Part shown: piece after piece, positions 14,622-20,407 of the stretch
How positions within the stretch are numbered: the first letter of the stretch is position 1
Layout of the letters: each line of letters begins with the position of its first letter
From: a virus
Strand: one strand, 5' to 3'
Length of the DNA: 25,616 nt
IMG/VR virus record: IMGVR_UViG_3300046011_007986
Span: 1-25,616 of that record
Program-made: the position numbers and the translations under genes
The notes under the pieces: generated by a model
Seen by the model: the letters and a program-made list of their open reading frames with translations, nothing else
What the model was told of the DNA's origin: nothing
Databases searched by the model: none

Positions 14622-14657
14622 TTTGTGGATCACCAGCCGCAGCCGGTGATCCACAAA
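14622..14657. repeat. 13-bp perfect inverted repeat between convergent genes
   Basis: TTTGTGGATCACC (14622-14634) and GGTGATCCACAAA (14645-14657) are perfect complements around a 10-base loop. They sit between the ends of the + strand genes and the - strand HTH gene (which ends at 14728). It may be a bidirectional terminator, although no T-run follows on either strand, or an operator. Relative to leader B it occupies the place where the spacer and ATG should be. Confidence 0.6.
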
Positions 14658-14727
14658 CACCTTCGCTGTGAATCCGTGAACCACAAGGCCTACGATGCCC
14701 GGCACCCAGCCGAGACGCCTTGGCAGA
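14658..14727 (+). pseudogene. Possible decayed relative of the 58-residue gene at 12665
   Basis: Read in the frame LRCESVNHKAYDARHPAET, this stretch lines up with FAQSVIDRLHNAGRHAEAF of the 12665 gene (shared SV, A, RH, AE), and the DNA shares AATCCGTGA and similar pieces. It has no start codon because the inverted repeat stands in its place. The similarity is weak and seen by eye only. Confidence 0.25.
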
Positions 14728-15075
14728 TCAAGACAGCGGTAAATCGGCGGACTCGTCGTCGCAATCAACAGGTGTCAGATCCCTGCGGCTGTTGCGATCC
14801 CGCAGGCCTTCCAAACGGGACATCACGGCCTCCACGTCTTCCAGCGGGAAGCGCCAATGGCCCCCGGCGGTCTGAAAAGCGCCAGGAAACCAGCCGCCCT
14901 CCAGCCAGTTCTTCACGGTGTTTGCTGACGAAACTCCAAGCAAGGTGGCGGCCTGCTTGCTGGTGAGCGGGGCAGCCGTGGCACTCGCAACCAGCCGATC
15001 AACCAGGTCGCTGCGACCAGCCTCCCGAAGGGCGGCGGTCAGATCGCTGAGAAGAGCCGGGTTGATCGCAGTCAT
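14728..15075 (-). CDS. Excisionase-like helix-turn-helix DNA-binding protein
   Basis: This 115-residue protein has the HTH_17/MerR-like excisionase domain at about residues 37-90: LTSKQAATLLGVSS, NTVKNWLEGGWFPG and GGHWRFPLEDVEAVM, the usual helix-turn-helix-wing order. The first 35 residues are a helical extension; the C-terminal tail is acidic. Such proteins act as excision or recombination directionality factors, or as small regulators; no integrase is in the window, so regulation is as likely. A promoter (CTGACG-17-TAAGAT) places the RNA start at or next to the ATG, so the message may be leaderless. Confidence 0.8.
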   Translation of the reverse strand: MTAINPALLSDLTAALREAGRSDLVDRLVASATAAPLTSKQAATLLGVSSANTVKNWLEGGWFPGAFQTAGGHWRFPLEDVEAVMSRLEGLRDRNSRRDLTPVDCDDESADLPLS

Positions 15076-15081
15076 GAGCCG

Positions 15082-15110
15082 ATCTTACTCCAAAGCGTCA
15101 AAACCGTCAG
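15082..15110 (-). promoter_or_regulatory. Promoter of the HTH gene, with possible operator
   Basis: On the - strand, CTGACG (15110-15105), 17 bases, and TAAGAT (15087-15082) precede ATG 15075 by seven bases, predicting a leaderless transcript. The spacer holds TTTTGACGCTTTGG (15103-15090), which recurs with one change as TTTTGACGCCTTGG at 15650-15637. Confidence 0.45.
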
Positions 15111-15508
15111 TTGGTGCTGCTCGATCGTTGCGCCACTGATGCCTTGTTAGGCCCGCCATCCACCAACGGGCGCACGTCCGCCGCTAGGCGGAAACACTCG
15201 TGCGGGAAATCCCCGTACTCGGCGCACACGCACCCTTTTCCGCAAGGCTCCAGAGCCTCGTGTAGCTCAAGTACGCCAATGCGCGCCATCTCGTCTTGCG
15301 CACTGCCGCCGTCCACGTCGGCAAGATCACGTCGAAACTCGCGGGCGCACCAAGCACCGAACGCGGCCAGCTTCAGCACGCCTTCCAACGCGCTTTTGGT
15401 CCACCCACGCACGAAACTCTGCGCGCAATCAACCAAAAGGTCAGGCTCCGGCAGCGGGCCTAACCCCTCGCTCAACACGGACCCATCGGGGCGGTCATCC
15501 TTGGTCAT
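15107..15508 (-). CDS. Hypothetical phage protein (133 residues), Cys-containing
   Basis: The chosen start ATG 15508 has GGAG five bases upstream; a GTG at 15514 overlaps that SD and is less likely. The sequence includes a helical centre (SALEGVLKLAAFGAWCAREF) and a Cys-rich part (CGKGCVCAEYGDFPHECF, about residues 95-113) that might bind a metal. It ends 31 bases before the HTH gene. I do not recognise the family; the organisation suggests a phage accessory gene. Confidence 0.55.
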   Translation of the reverse strand: MTKDDRPDGSVLSEGLGPLPEPDLLVDCAQSFVRGWTKSALEGVLKLAAFGAWCAREFRRDLADVDGGSAQDEMARIGVLELHEALEPCGKGCVCAEYGDFPHECFRLAADVRPLVDGGPNKASVAQRSSSTN

Positions 15509-15514
15509 CGTCAC

Positions 15515-15844
15515 TCCTTTCGTCCCCGCTGGGCCGGTTAGCTCGCACGTTCAGCCGTTTGGATAGGGTGGTTAACTCGTAGCAAGCGGCTTGAACACTA
15601 CTTAGCCTGGCTATGGCTTGCGTTCCACTGATTTTGCCAAGGCGTCAAAAGTAACGGCTTGGAAACCAGTAGTTCCATACGTTCAACCATGGCTACCATA
15701 GCATACCGCTCGGTTCCGGCGCCGGGCTTTTCTGTAGGCTGGCACCAGCAACACCCCCGCGCCCGCCGGGCCGATCCAGAGCGGGGGTCACTTCATTCAG
15801 CGAGAACCTGCCGATGCCGCTGAAAATGTCGATCATTCTGAGCA
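15515..15844. other. Intergenic region of about 330 bases
   Basis: I see no credible gene here. Two items stand out: the second copy of TTTTGACGCYTTGG (15637-15650, - strand) and a GC-rich nested hairpin at 15753-15788. A CCGGCGCCGG palindrome followed by GCTTTTC near 15715-15732 could be a weak + strand terminator. Confidence 0.5.
15753..15788 (-). terminator. Nested GC-rich hairpin downstream of the 15845 gene
   Basis: ACCCCCGC (15753-15760) pairs with GCGGGGGT (15781-15788), and GCCC/GGGC (15761-15771) forms an inner stem. It begins 57 bases past the stop of the - strand gene ending at 15845. No T-run follows, so terminator function is a guess. Confidence 0.4.
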
Positions 15845-16018
15845 TCACGCCACTTCAGGCAGATCGAGGGTTTGGCGCAGCGCTTCGCAGATCTCGACCG
15901 CTTGCTCCCCCGTAGTGACCTGCACCACCACCTCCCACACCGTCGATCCTCGCGCGTCCTGGCCCACACGAACGAACGGGATATGGGCAGACTGTTCTAA
16001 GTTCTGTTGTAGTTCCAT
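15845..16018 (-). CDS. Small protein (57 residues), unknown, head-to-head with the + strand ORF
   Basis: The frame MELQQNLEQSAHIPFVRVGQ... contains WEVVVQVTTGEQAVEICEAL, a beta-then-helix pattern that reads as genuine protein. The ATG (16018-16016) overlaps the ATG of the + strand ORF (16017-16019) within CCATGG, an unusual head-to-head arrangement. It lies 209 bases downstream of the sigma factor gene on the same strand. There is no clear SD. A longer in-frame start at 16090 is possible but would run across the other ORF. Confidence 0.5.
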   Translation of the reverse strand: MELQQNLEQSAHIPFVRVGQDARGSTVWEVVVQVTTGEQAVEICEALRQTLDLPEVA

Positions 16019-16409
16019 GGCGAAGTGGTTTGATCCTACTCTCAGTTTGGAGACCCAGGCATCGCTGGCAATAGATCGGCAGCGCATCAAGCGGCTGCCG
16101 CTGAATCAATTGCAACAAGAAACCAGCATGCTGCTAGACATGGCCTATACACAACGACAGATCATAAACTGCACCGCTAAACGTGTGCAAGAGCTGGAAA
16201 TATCTATTGCATGTGGAAACACAAAAATCATTGCAGATTTAACGCCAGCTGCCCATCGTGATCAGCGGCTTGCTTATCGAGGAAATCTGATATTTTGGCT
16301 AGGTCTTGTTGTAGTTTGTGCTTCCTTTGTAATGGCCGCAATGCAGCTCCCGCCAGCTTGCGCACCGCGTAATGGTCTGGCAATTCCAGCTTCTTCGCAA
16401 TTTCAGTAG
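16017..16409 (+). CDS. Small cyanobacterial-type protein with NblA-like helical pattern
   Basis: MAKWFDPTLSLETQASLAID... continues IKRLPLNQLQQETSMLLDMA and KRVQELEISIA. The order LSLE...L.....I..L...QL....LL...Y recalls NblA/Ycf18, a small helical adaptor that targets phycobilisomes for degradation and that some freshwater cyanophages are known to carry. The core (about residues 1-68) fits almost exactly in the gap between two - strand genes (16019-16227). The remaining frame to TAG 16409 runs antisense to the sigma factor 3' end and may not be meaningful. The match is by pattern only; it could instead be an unrelated small helical protein. Confidence 0.45.
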   Translation: MAKWFDPTLSLETQASLAIDRQRIKRLPLNQLQQETSMLLDMAYTQRQIINCTAKRVQELEISIACGNTKIIADLTPAAHRDQRLAYRGNLIFWLGLVVVCASFVMAAMQLPPACAPRNGLAIPASSQFQ

Positions 16410-17142
16410 CAGTCATTGGGTTGCCCTCCAACCCATATAACGCAATCACTACATTACGTGATGTAGAATCTAACGTTTCCAAATGCGCTAAAACTTCTTG
16501 CCGTTCTAGCGAATCTTCAAATTCTGGCAGTTCAGCAGCTGCTACAATTTCACCAAGTTCAGCACCTTCTTCAATTCGTTCATTTAACGATCGAATAGAT
16601 TGTGCTTCTATAGCTAACATCCTGACACGTTTTAAGGGCATATTAGCCATTTCTGCTAGTTGCTCTAGCGTAGGCTCATGGCCATGGGCTTGTATGTACT
16701 GTTCGCCTAAAGTTGCAAGTTTACGAATATACTGGCCATGATGACTGGGTAGCTTAACCAGCCGTACGCTATTGTCAACATATCTATTTACCGCTTGTCG
16801 TATCCACCAATAAGCAAGGGTAGAAAACTTATAGCCGCGTGTTGGATCAAACCGTTCTACAGCACGCACTAGGCCTAAGTTTGCCGCTTGAATTAGATCG
16901 TCCTGCTCCGCAACCTTGAGCAGGTGCTGGCAGCGACCATTGACAAATGAAACTGCCAGCCTGAGATTCGCAGCGACAAATCGATCGCGAGCCTTCAAGC
17001 CGCGACGGCGAGTAGCAGGGGGGCATTCGCCAGGGTGATCCAACCACTCCCGCACCAATGCCCCCAGGTGCAGCTCCTCGGCCGGAGTAAGGAGGGGAAT
17101 CCGGCCGATCTCGTCCAAATACCACTTGGTACCGGTGTTCAT
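16228..17142 (-). CDS. Phage-encoded sigma-70 family factor, cyanobacterial type
   Basis: This 304-residue protein shows sigma region 1.2 (WYLDEIGRIPLLTPAEELHL, residues 7-26), region 2 (FVAANLRLAVSF; DDLIQAANLGLVRAVERFDP at 81-100; YKFSTLAYWWIRQAVNRYVD at 104-123, which includes the -10 contact helix), region 3 (THE EPTLEQLAE type, about 155-190) and region 4 (about 210-280). Region 4.2 is divergent: where VTRERVRQIE is expected there is LPDHYAVRKLAGAALRPLQ. It lacks the long acidic region 1.1 and is shorter than host RpoD, like cyanobacterial group 2 factors. It probably redirects host RNA polymerase to phage promoters. The start overlaps the previous stop (ATGA), so it is in an operon with the upstream genes. 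Confidence 0.93.
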   Translation of the reverse strand: MNTGTKWYLDEIGRIPLLTPAEELHLGALVREWLDHPGECPPATRRRGLKARDRFVAANLRLAVSFVNGRCQHLLKVAEQDDLIQAANLGLVRAVERFDPTRGYKFSTLAYWWIRQAVNRYVDNSVRLVKLPSHHGQYIRKLATLGEQYIQAHGHEPTLEQLAEMANMPLKRVRMLAIEAQSIRSLNERIEEGAELGEIVAAAELPEFEDSLERQEVLAHLETLDSTSRNVVIALYGLEGNPMTATEIAKKLELPDHYAVRKLAGAALRPLQRKHKLQQDLAKISDFLDKQAADHDGQLALNLQ

Positions 17143-17342
17143 GGTTCCGGCTGGCGGGGAGACAACAACCGGTTGACCTGGTGCAACAGGTCATCAATTC
17201 GTGCTGCCATCGAAGCAGCCTCACAGAGCGGTGTGAACCGGCCCTTTGCCAACTGGTAGGTGGCGTCGGCTTGATCAGCCAGCGCTACGCGCCGCGCTTC
17301 GAGGAGCGCGGCGCGAGCGGTTAGCAGGTGGGGAGTGGACAT
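17139..17342 (-). CDS. Small helical protein (67 residues) coupled to the sigma factor
   Basis: MSTPHLLTARAALLEARRVALADQ... is predicted to be almost wholly helical with heptad-like Ala/Leu spacing. It overlaps both neighbours: TGATG with the upstream gene and ATGA with the sigma gene. Its position just before the sigma gene would suit a partner or anti-sigma protein, but nothing in the sequence shows that. Family not recognised. Confidence 0.55.
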   Translation of the reverse strand: MSTPHLLTARAALLEARRVALADQADATYQLAKGRFTPLCEAASMAARIDDLLHQVNRLLSPRQPEP

Positions 17343-17992
17343 CAGAACGCCTCCTCATCAGCGAACTCATCGCCGAAGTCGTCGCCATCGGCCAGCGAGA
17401 TCGCTCGCTGCTGGCGGGCAGCAGCCTCATCAGCCTTGTAGGCCTGCTCCGCCGCCTCGATCCAAGCGGGATCCGTGCCCTCGCGGATGCTCAGCGGCCC
17501 GTAGAAGCCGATGGTCACGTTGCGGGGCACCGCGTCGGCGGCTGCCTGGTCTTCGATCTTGGGGCCCTTGGGGTTGCCGTCCTGGTCGTACTGCTGCGCC
17601 CAGCGGGTCTCCAGCACCAGCAAGTCGCCCACGTTCAGCCGGCCGCGGCGGTGCTGGCGCCTTGCTTCGATCCACTGGCCAAAGCCTTTGGCCTTGAGGA
17701 TCAGCCGCACCCGATCGCCCGGTGCCGGCACCCCGCCTTCATCGCCGATGCGGGCCTCCATCGTCGTGCCCGGCATGGCGATCGCATGCACGACCATCTC
17801 CTGCTTCACCTTGGGCCGGCCCTGACGGTCGGTGCCGTTGGGGATCGGCTCCATCGCGCCGCTGGCCAGGTTCTTGCGCAGACGGTCGCGCTGCTCGTGC
17901 CGAACGATCGCCAGGTAGGCCGCCTCGCCGAGTCGCTGCTGACGGATCACCGGCGCCGCGCTACGGCTGCCGTCATTGAGTTCAATTGCCAT
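17342..17992 (-). CDS. Possible single-stranded-DNA-binding-like protein with acidic tail
   Basis: The chosen start at ATG 17992 gives 216 residues; an in-frame Met three codons upstream overlaps the previous gene. The middle is beta-rich (KQEMVVHAIAMPGTTMEARI, GDRVRLILKAKGFGQWI, VGDLLVLETRW), which could be an OB fold. The C-terminus is strongly acidic and ends in an aromatic (DGDDFGDEFADEEAF), the hallmark of SSB and T7 gp2.5 tails that recruit replication partners. It lies one gene away from an ERF-like protein. The role is inferred from the tail and context; I did not recognise a family directly. Confidence 0.4.
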   Translation of the reverse strand: MAIELNDGSRSAAPVIRQQRLGEAAYLAIVRHEQRDRLRKNLASGAMEPIPNGTDRQGRPKVKQEMVVHAIAMPGTTMEARIGDEGGVPAPGDRVRLILKAKGFGQWIEARRQHRRGRLNVGDLLVLETRWAQQYDQDGNPKGPKIEDQAAADAVPRNVTIGFYGPLSIREGTDPAWIEAAEQAYKADEAAARQQRAISLADGDDFGDEFADEEAF

Positions 17993-18176
17993 GGGAATCA
18001 AGAGGATGTAAAGGGGTTAAGCCTGCGCCGAGCCGCATCAAATGATGCGCGGCGCCTGAAATCGAAAGATCGTGCGCTGCACGCAATTGATTGACCGCTA
18101 CCATTACATCATCCCTAACGCAAACTTGTAAATAATTGCGGGATGATGTAGCTTTGCGGCCATAGGTTTTACTCAT
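17982..18176 (-). CDS. Ribbon-helix-helix-like small protein (64 residues)
   Basis: After a basic arm (SKTYGRKATSSRNYLQVCVR) come V..AVNQLRAAHDLSISGAAH and LMRLGAGL, the strand-helix-helix pattern of CopG-type DNA-binding proteins. It overlaps the upstream gene by ATGA and the downstream gene by 11 bases. A local regulator is plausible. The match is short and pattern-based. Confidence 0.45.
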   Translation of the reverse strand: MSKTYGRKATSSRNYLQVCVRDDVMVAVNQLRAAHDLSISGAAHHLMRLGAGLTPLHPLDSHGN

Positions 18177-18865
18177 GCTGCTATTCCTTCAAGTTCGTTA
18201 ACAAAGCTTTCAATAAACTTTTTATGTTGCACTTGCGTAATATGCGGGGATACCACCCGCTGAGATTTATCGATATTGAAGTGCGACCGAAACGTTACTT
18301 GAAACACCTTGCGGTGGTCGGGGTGCAGTGCCCGAATCATTGCTAAGCATGTTTCACGTTCTGAAGACGACAAAACTACAAGATCTTCTGGCAATACTGA
18401 AGTATCAGGCGATCCTTCGCCAATAAAATCAACTGGTTCAATAGTGGCAGGCTTCGCGGGCGCCGGATCCGAATACGGTTCAGATTCCTGGGCTGATTTT
18501 GAGGGGACAGAGCAGACTGTTAGTGGCTTGTCCGCTGGCAGTGGTTCTATAATGGCAGGCTTTGCGGTTGGGTTGTTGGGCTCTGCATCATTCCCTAGAA
18601 CACCAAACATTGCGCCCAGAATTATATATAAATCTTTAACTTCATTAACTGGGAATGTGCTGGTCATTCTCCATCCTCCGCTATGCATAACATGCACATA
18701 CATAGTTTCGTTGCTCCTGACAAGAGACCACGAAAACCCTAGAGTGTGTACGGGATGAATCGCGTCAAAAACGTCCGCTTCGTCTTCAAAGGCTGCGCAA
18801 GGCTTAGTTTTCTGAAATTCGGCCAAGGCTGCGGCAAACTTGCCTTGAGCTTCAAGATCTGTCAT
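18173..18865 (-). CDS. Possible ERF-like recombination protein (divergent)
   Basis: This 230-residue protein has an N-terminal part (AALAEFQKTK; FDAIHPVHTLGFSWSLV; YVHVMHSGGWRMTSTFPV; KDLYIILGAMFGVLGN at about residues 10-93) that follows the layout of phage ERF single-strand annealing proteins, including the 'GL.....V...L.H.GG......P' core. The usual ARRYAL motif is not clear. A Pro/Ala-rich linker (about 95-150) leads to a charged C-terminal domain (155-230). Together with the SSB-like gene it would form a homologous recombination module. It is AT-richer than its neighbours. It is the first gene of the - strand operon that includes the sigma factor, with a TAAGAT-type -10 near 18915. Confidence 0.4.
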   Translation of the reverse strand: MTDLEAQGKFAAALAEFQKTKPCAAFEDEADVFDAIHPVHTLGFSWSLVRSNETMYVHVMHSGGWRMTSTFPVNEVKDLYIILGAMFGVLGNDAEPNNPTAKPAIIEPLPADKPLTVCSVPSKSAQESEPYSDPAPAKPATIEPVDFIGEGSPDTSVLPEDLVVLSSSERETCLAMIRALHPDHRKVFQVTFRSHFNIDKSQRVVSPHITQVQHKKFIESFVNELEGIAA

Positions 18866-18957
18866 GGTTGTAGATAGTGATGGGTAGATGGGGGCATCTG
18901 ACGGAGGGGCTCGCCAATCTTATCATGTTGGTATTGATGCGTGCGTGCTTGCTATGC

Positions 18958-19024
18958 TTCGGATGTGCCCTAGTGGTGAGGCACATGGTGGGAGCAAGCG
19001 GGCCAGTGGTGCGGCCCGCTTTTT
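18958..19024 (+). ncRNA. Candidate small RNA with two hairpins sharing a loop sequence
   Basis: Hairpin 1 is ATGTGCC (18963-18969) with GGCACAT (18980-18986); hairpin 2 is AGCGGGCC (18997-19004) with GGCCCGCT (19013-19020), followed by TTTTT, an intrinsic terminator form on the + strand. Both loops contain AGTGGTG (18972-18978 and 19005-19011), the complement of CACCACT found in leaders A and D. The linker CATGGTGGG complements CCCACCATG at the start of the gene at 19523. No ORF leads into the terminator. A TTGGTA/TATGCT pair upstream, 19 bases apart, is a weak promoter. On the - strand the same bases look like hairpin, CCCACC and ATG, so it may instead be a decayed leader. Confidence 0.45.
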
Positions 19025-19058
19025 CATGCTCTTACGGTGCCAGCCGGGCCCTGTGCAA

Positions 19059-19131
19059 TCAGATCTTTTCGTACCAATCAGCGAGTTCCGGCACCCAGCC
19101 CTGCAGGTGCGGCCACGAGGGGGGTGCTCAT
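19059..19131 (-). pseudogene. Tiny ORF apparently frameshifted in a C6 run
   Basis: ATG 19131 overlaps the stop of the upstream gene (ATGA) and opens only 17 codons. After the run of six C (G on + strand, 19119-19124) another frame reads SWPHLQGWVPELADWYEKI to TGA 19061-19059. With five C the two join into a natural-looking 23-residue protein. The alternative is readthrough of the upstream TGA, which lies in the same frame as this continuation. Confidence 0.4.
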
Positions 19132-19523
19132 GTCGCCACCCACAGAGCGGTAGCGATGAGCTCGCGCTTGGCGGGGCGGCGACGGGTGTTGAGTATCTCG
19201 CGCAGCCTGCAGCAGCTCAGCTGCTCCAGATCAGCGGCCAGCACCGCAAGGGGATGAATCGCCGGGATCGCCGGGGCGGGCGCCGGGACAACCGGCACCA
19301 GCAGGCGGGAGTACCAGCGGCCGAGGACCTCGCTCATGCCGGGCAGCCCATCCCAAGCGCGGCGGCAGGCGCGGCCGGCCAGCAGGGTGAGGATGGCCAG
19401 GGCGGTGAGGCAGTCGAGCATCAGCTGGGCGACCTCGGCCCAGTCGATCTCGTGGTAGGCCCAGATCAGGCTTCGGGCGATGGTGCCGGCAGCGCGGCCG
19501 GCGATGCGGGGAATGGTGTTCAT
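19128..19523 (-). CDS. Membrane-anchored protein with C-terminal SAP-like helix pair
   Basis: ATG 19523, right after leader copy L, gives 131 residues. The N-terminal amphipathic region is followed by a hydrophobic segment (LDCLTALAILTLLAGRAC, about residues 36-53). The C-terminus (LAADLEQLSCCRLREILNTR then KRELIATAL, about 95-128) resembles the helix-extension-helix pattern of SAP-like motifs seen in cyanobacterial and cyanophage proteins. A longer in-frame start at 19556 would translate the CACC leader into His/Pro repeats and is unlikely. Function unknown; a membrane-located, possibly nucleic-acid-binding protein. Confidence 0.55.
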   Translation of the reverse strand: MNTIPRIAGRAAGTIARSLIWAYHEIDWAEVAQLMLDCLTALAILTLLAGRACRRAWDGLPGMSEVLGRWYSRLLVPVVPAPAPAIPAIHPLAVLAADLEQLSCCRLREILNTRRRPAKRELIATALWVAT

Positions 19524-19603
19524 GGTGGGTGGTGGGTGGTGGGTGGTGGGGGGCACTCCGCCCCGGTGCTTTCAATTGTAACCCGTAGAGGATGGCCTGT
19601 CAA
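19524..19603 (-). promoter_or_regulatory. Promoter and hairpin leader, copy L
   Basis: TTGACA (19603-19598), 17 bases, TACAAT (19580-19575) is close to the sigma-70 consensus, and its -35 overlaps the stop of the upstream FGE-fold gene. The hairpin is GGGGC (19564-19560), loop GGAGT, GCCCC (19554-19550). A 26-base spacer of CCCACC repeats then leads to ATG 19523 without SD. The SD-like GGAG is in the loop. Confidence 0.75.
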
Positions 19604-20370
19604 TCGCCGCCCTGGGGGAGGCAGACCACACGGAATCCAACTGCGAAGGAAAACCAGTGGGGACAATCGCGGTTGCGGTAGGCCGAGCGGCAGCCCCCGG
19701 GGAGGCTGAGCAAGAAGCCGCCGCGCAGCACCCTCCGCTCATACTCGCCGGCGCTTGGCATCAGCCAGGCGCTGCCATCGCTGGGCGCTCCTTCGTAGCT
19801 CCAATGCCAGTGATCTAGGCACCATTCACACACGTTGCCGTGCATGTCATGCAACCCCCAGGAATTGGCTGGGAACATCCCCACCGGCGTGGTCTGCTTT
19901 CGATACTCCCCCTTGGGGCCATCGCCATAGGAGTAGGTGGCGTCGTAATTGGCCAGATCGGAGGTGAGCGTGTCGCCAAACGCGAATGGCGTGGTGGTGC
20001 CTGCCCTGCAGGCGTATTCCCACTGCGCCTCGCTGGGCAAGGTGTAGTGGCGGCCCGTGCGTTGGCTCAGGCGGTGGCAAAACTCCATCGCAGCCAGCCA
20101 GCTCACATTCTCCACCGGCCGCTTGTAGCTATCGGCCTGATCGCTGAAGCGGGAGGGGTTGGGGTTGAGCTTGCGGCCCCAGCGTTCAGCCTCCTGCGGC
20201 CTCCACTCCGCCACCTCCTGCCACTGGGCCTGGGTGATGGGTGTCTTGCCCATGAAGAAGCCCTGCAGCGTCACCTCATGCTGGGGTCCTTCATCGATTG
20301 CTCGCTTGGCTTCATTGGGGGGGGAGCCCATTAGGAAGGAGCCGGCGGGGATTTCAATCAGAGGAATCAT
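19600..20370 (-). CDS. FGE-sulfatase/lectin-fold protein, DGR-target-like, copy 1
   Basis: This 256-residue protein has the FGE-sulfatase fold: IEIPAGSFLMGSPPNEAKRA, EVTLQGFFMGKTPITQAQW, then YTLPSEAQWEYACRAGTTTP, GLHDMHGNVCEWCLDHWH and a C-terminal RVLRGG....GFRVV. True FGE enzymes need a Cys pair near RGGSW; here the first is absent, so it is a binding protein rather than a sulfatase activator. In copy 1 the usual SW of RGGSW is FL and the variable stretch is the most diverged (NRDC P HWFSFAV). The tail VCLPQGGD matches copy 3. The copy starts 37 bases after copy 2 with a CACC-rich leader but no hairpin, so it probably shares copy 2's message. A run of eight C lies at codons 16-18. Confidence 0.85.
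   Translation of the reverse strand: MIPLIEIPAGSFLMGSPPNEAKRAIDEGPQHEVTLQGFFMGKTPITQAQWQEVAEWRPQEAERWGRKLNPNPSRFSDQADSYKRPVENVSWLAAMEFCHRLSQRTGRHYTLPSEAQWEYACRAGTTTPFAFGDTLTSDLANYDATYSYGDGPKGEYRKQTTPVGMFPANSWGLHDMHGNVCEWCLDHWHWSYEGAPSDGSAWLMPSAGEYERRVLRGGFLLSLPGGCRSAYRNRDCPHWFSFAVGFRVVCLPQGGD
19624..19725 (-). repeat. Variable region of copy 1
   Basis: This 102-bp segment runs from CGCGGCGGC to GTGGTC. Compared with copies 2-4, the changes fall mostly at codon positions 1 and 2 of codons ending in C. This copy also differs at SW (TTC TTG), GAT and TGT, so it is the most changed. Confidence 0.7.
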
Positions 20371-20407
20371 GGTGAATGGTGGGGTGATGGTGGGGGGGGA
20401 TCAGAGG

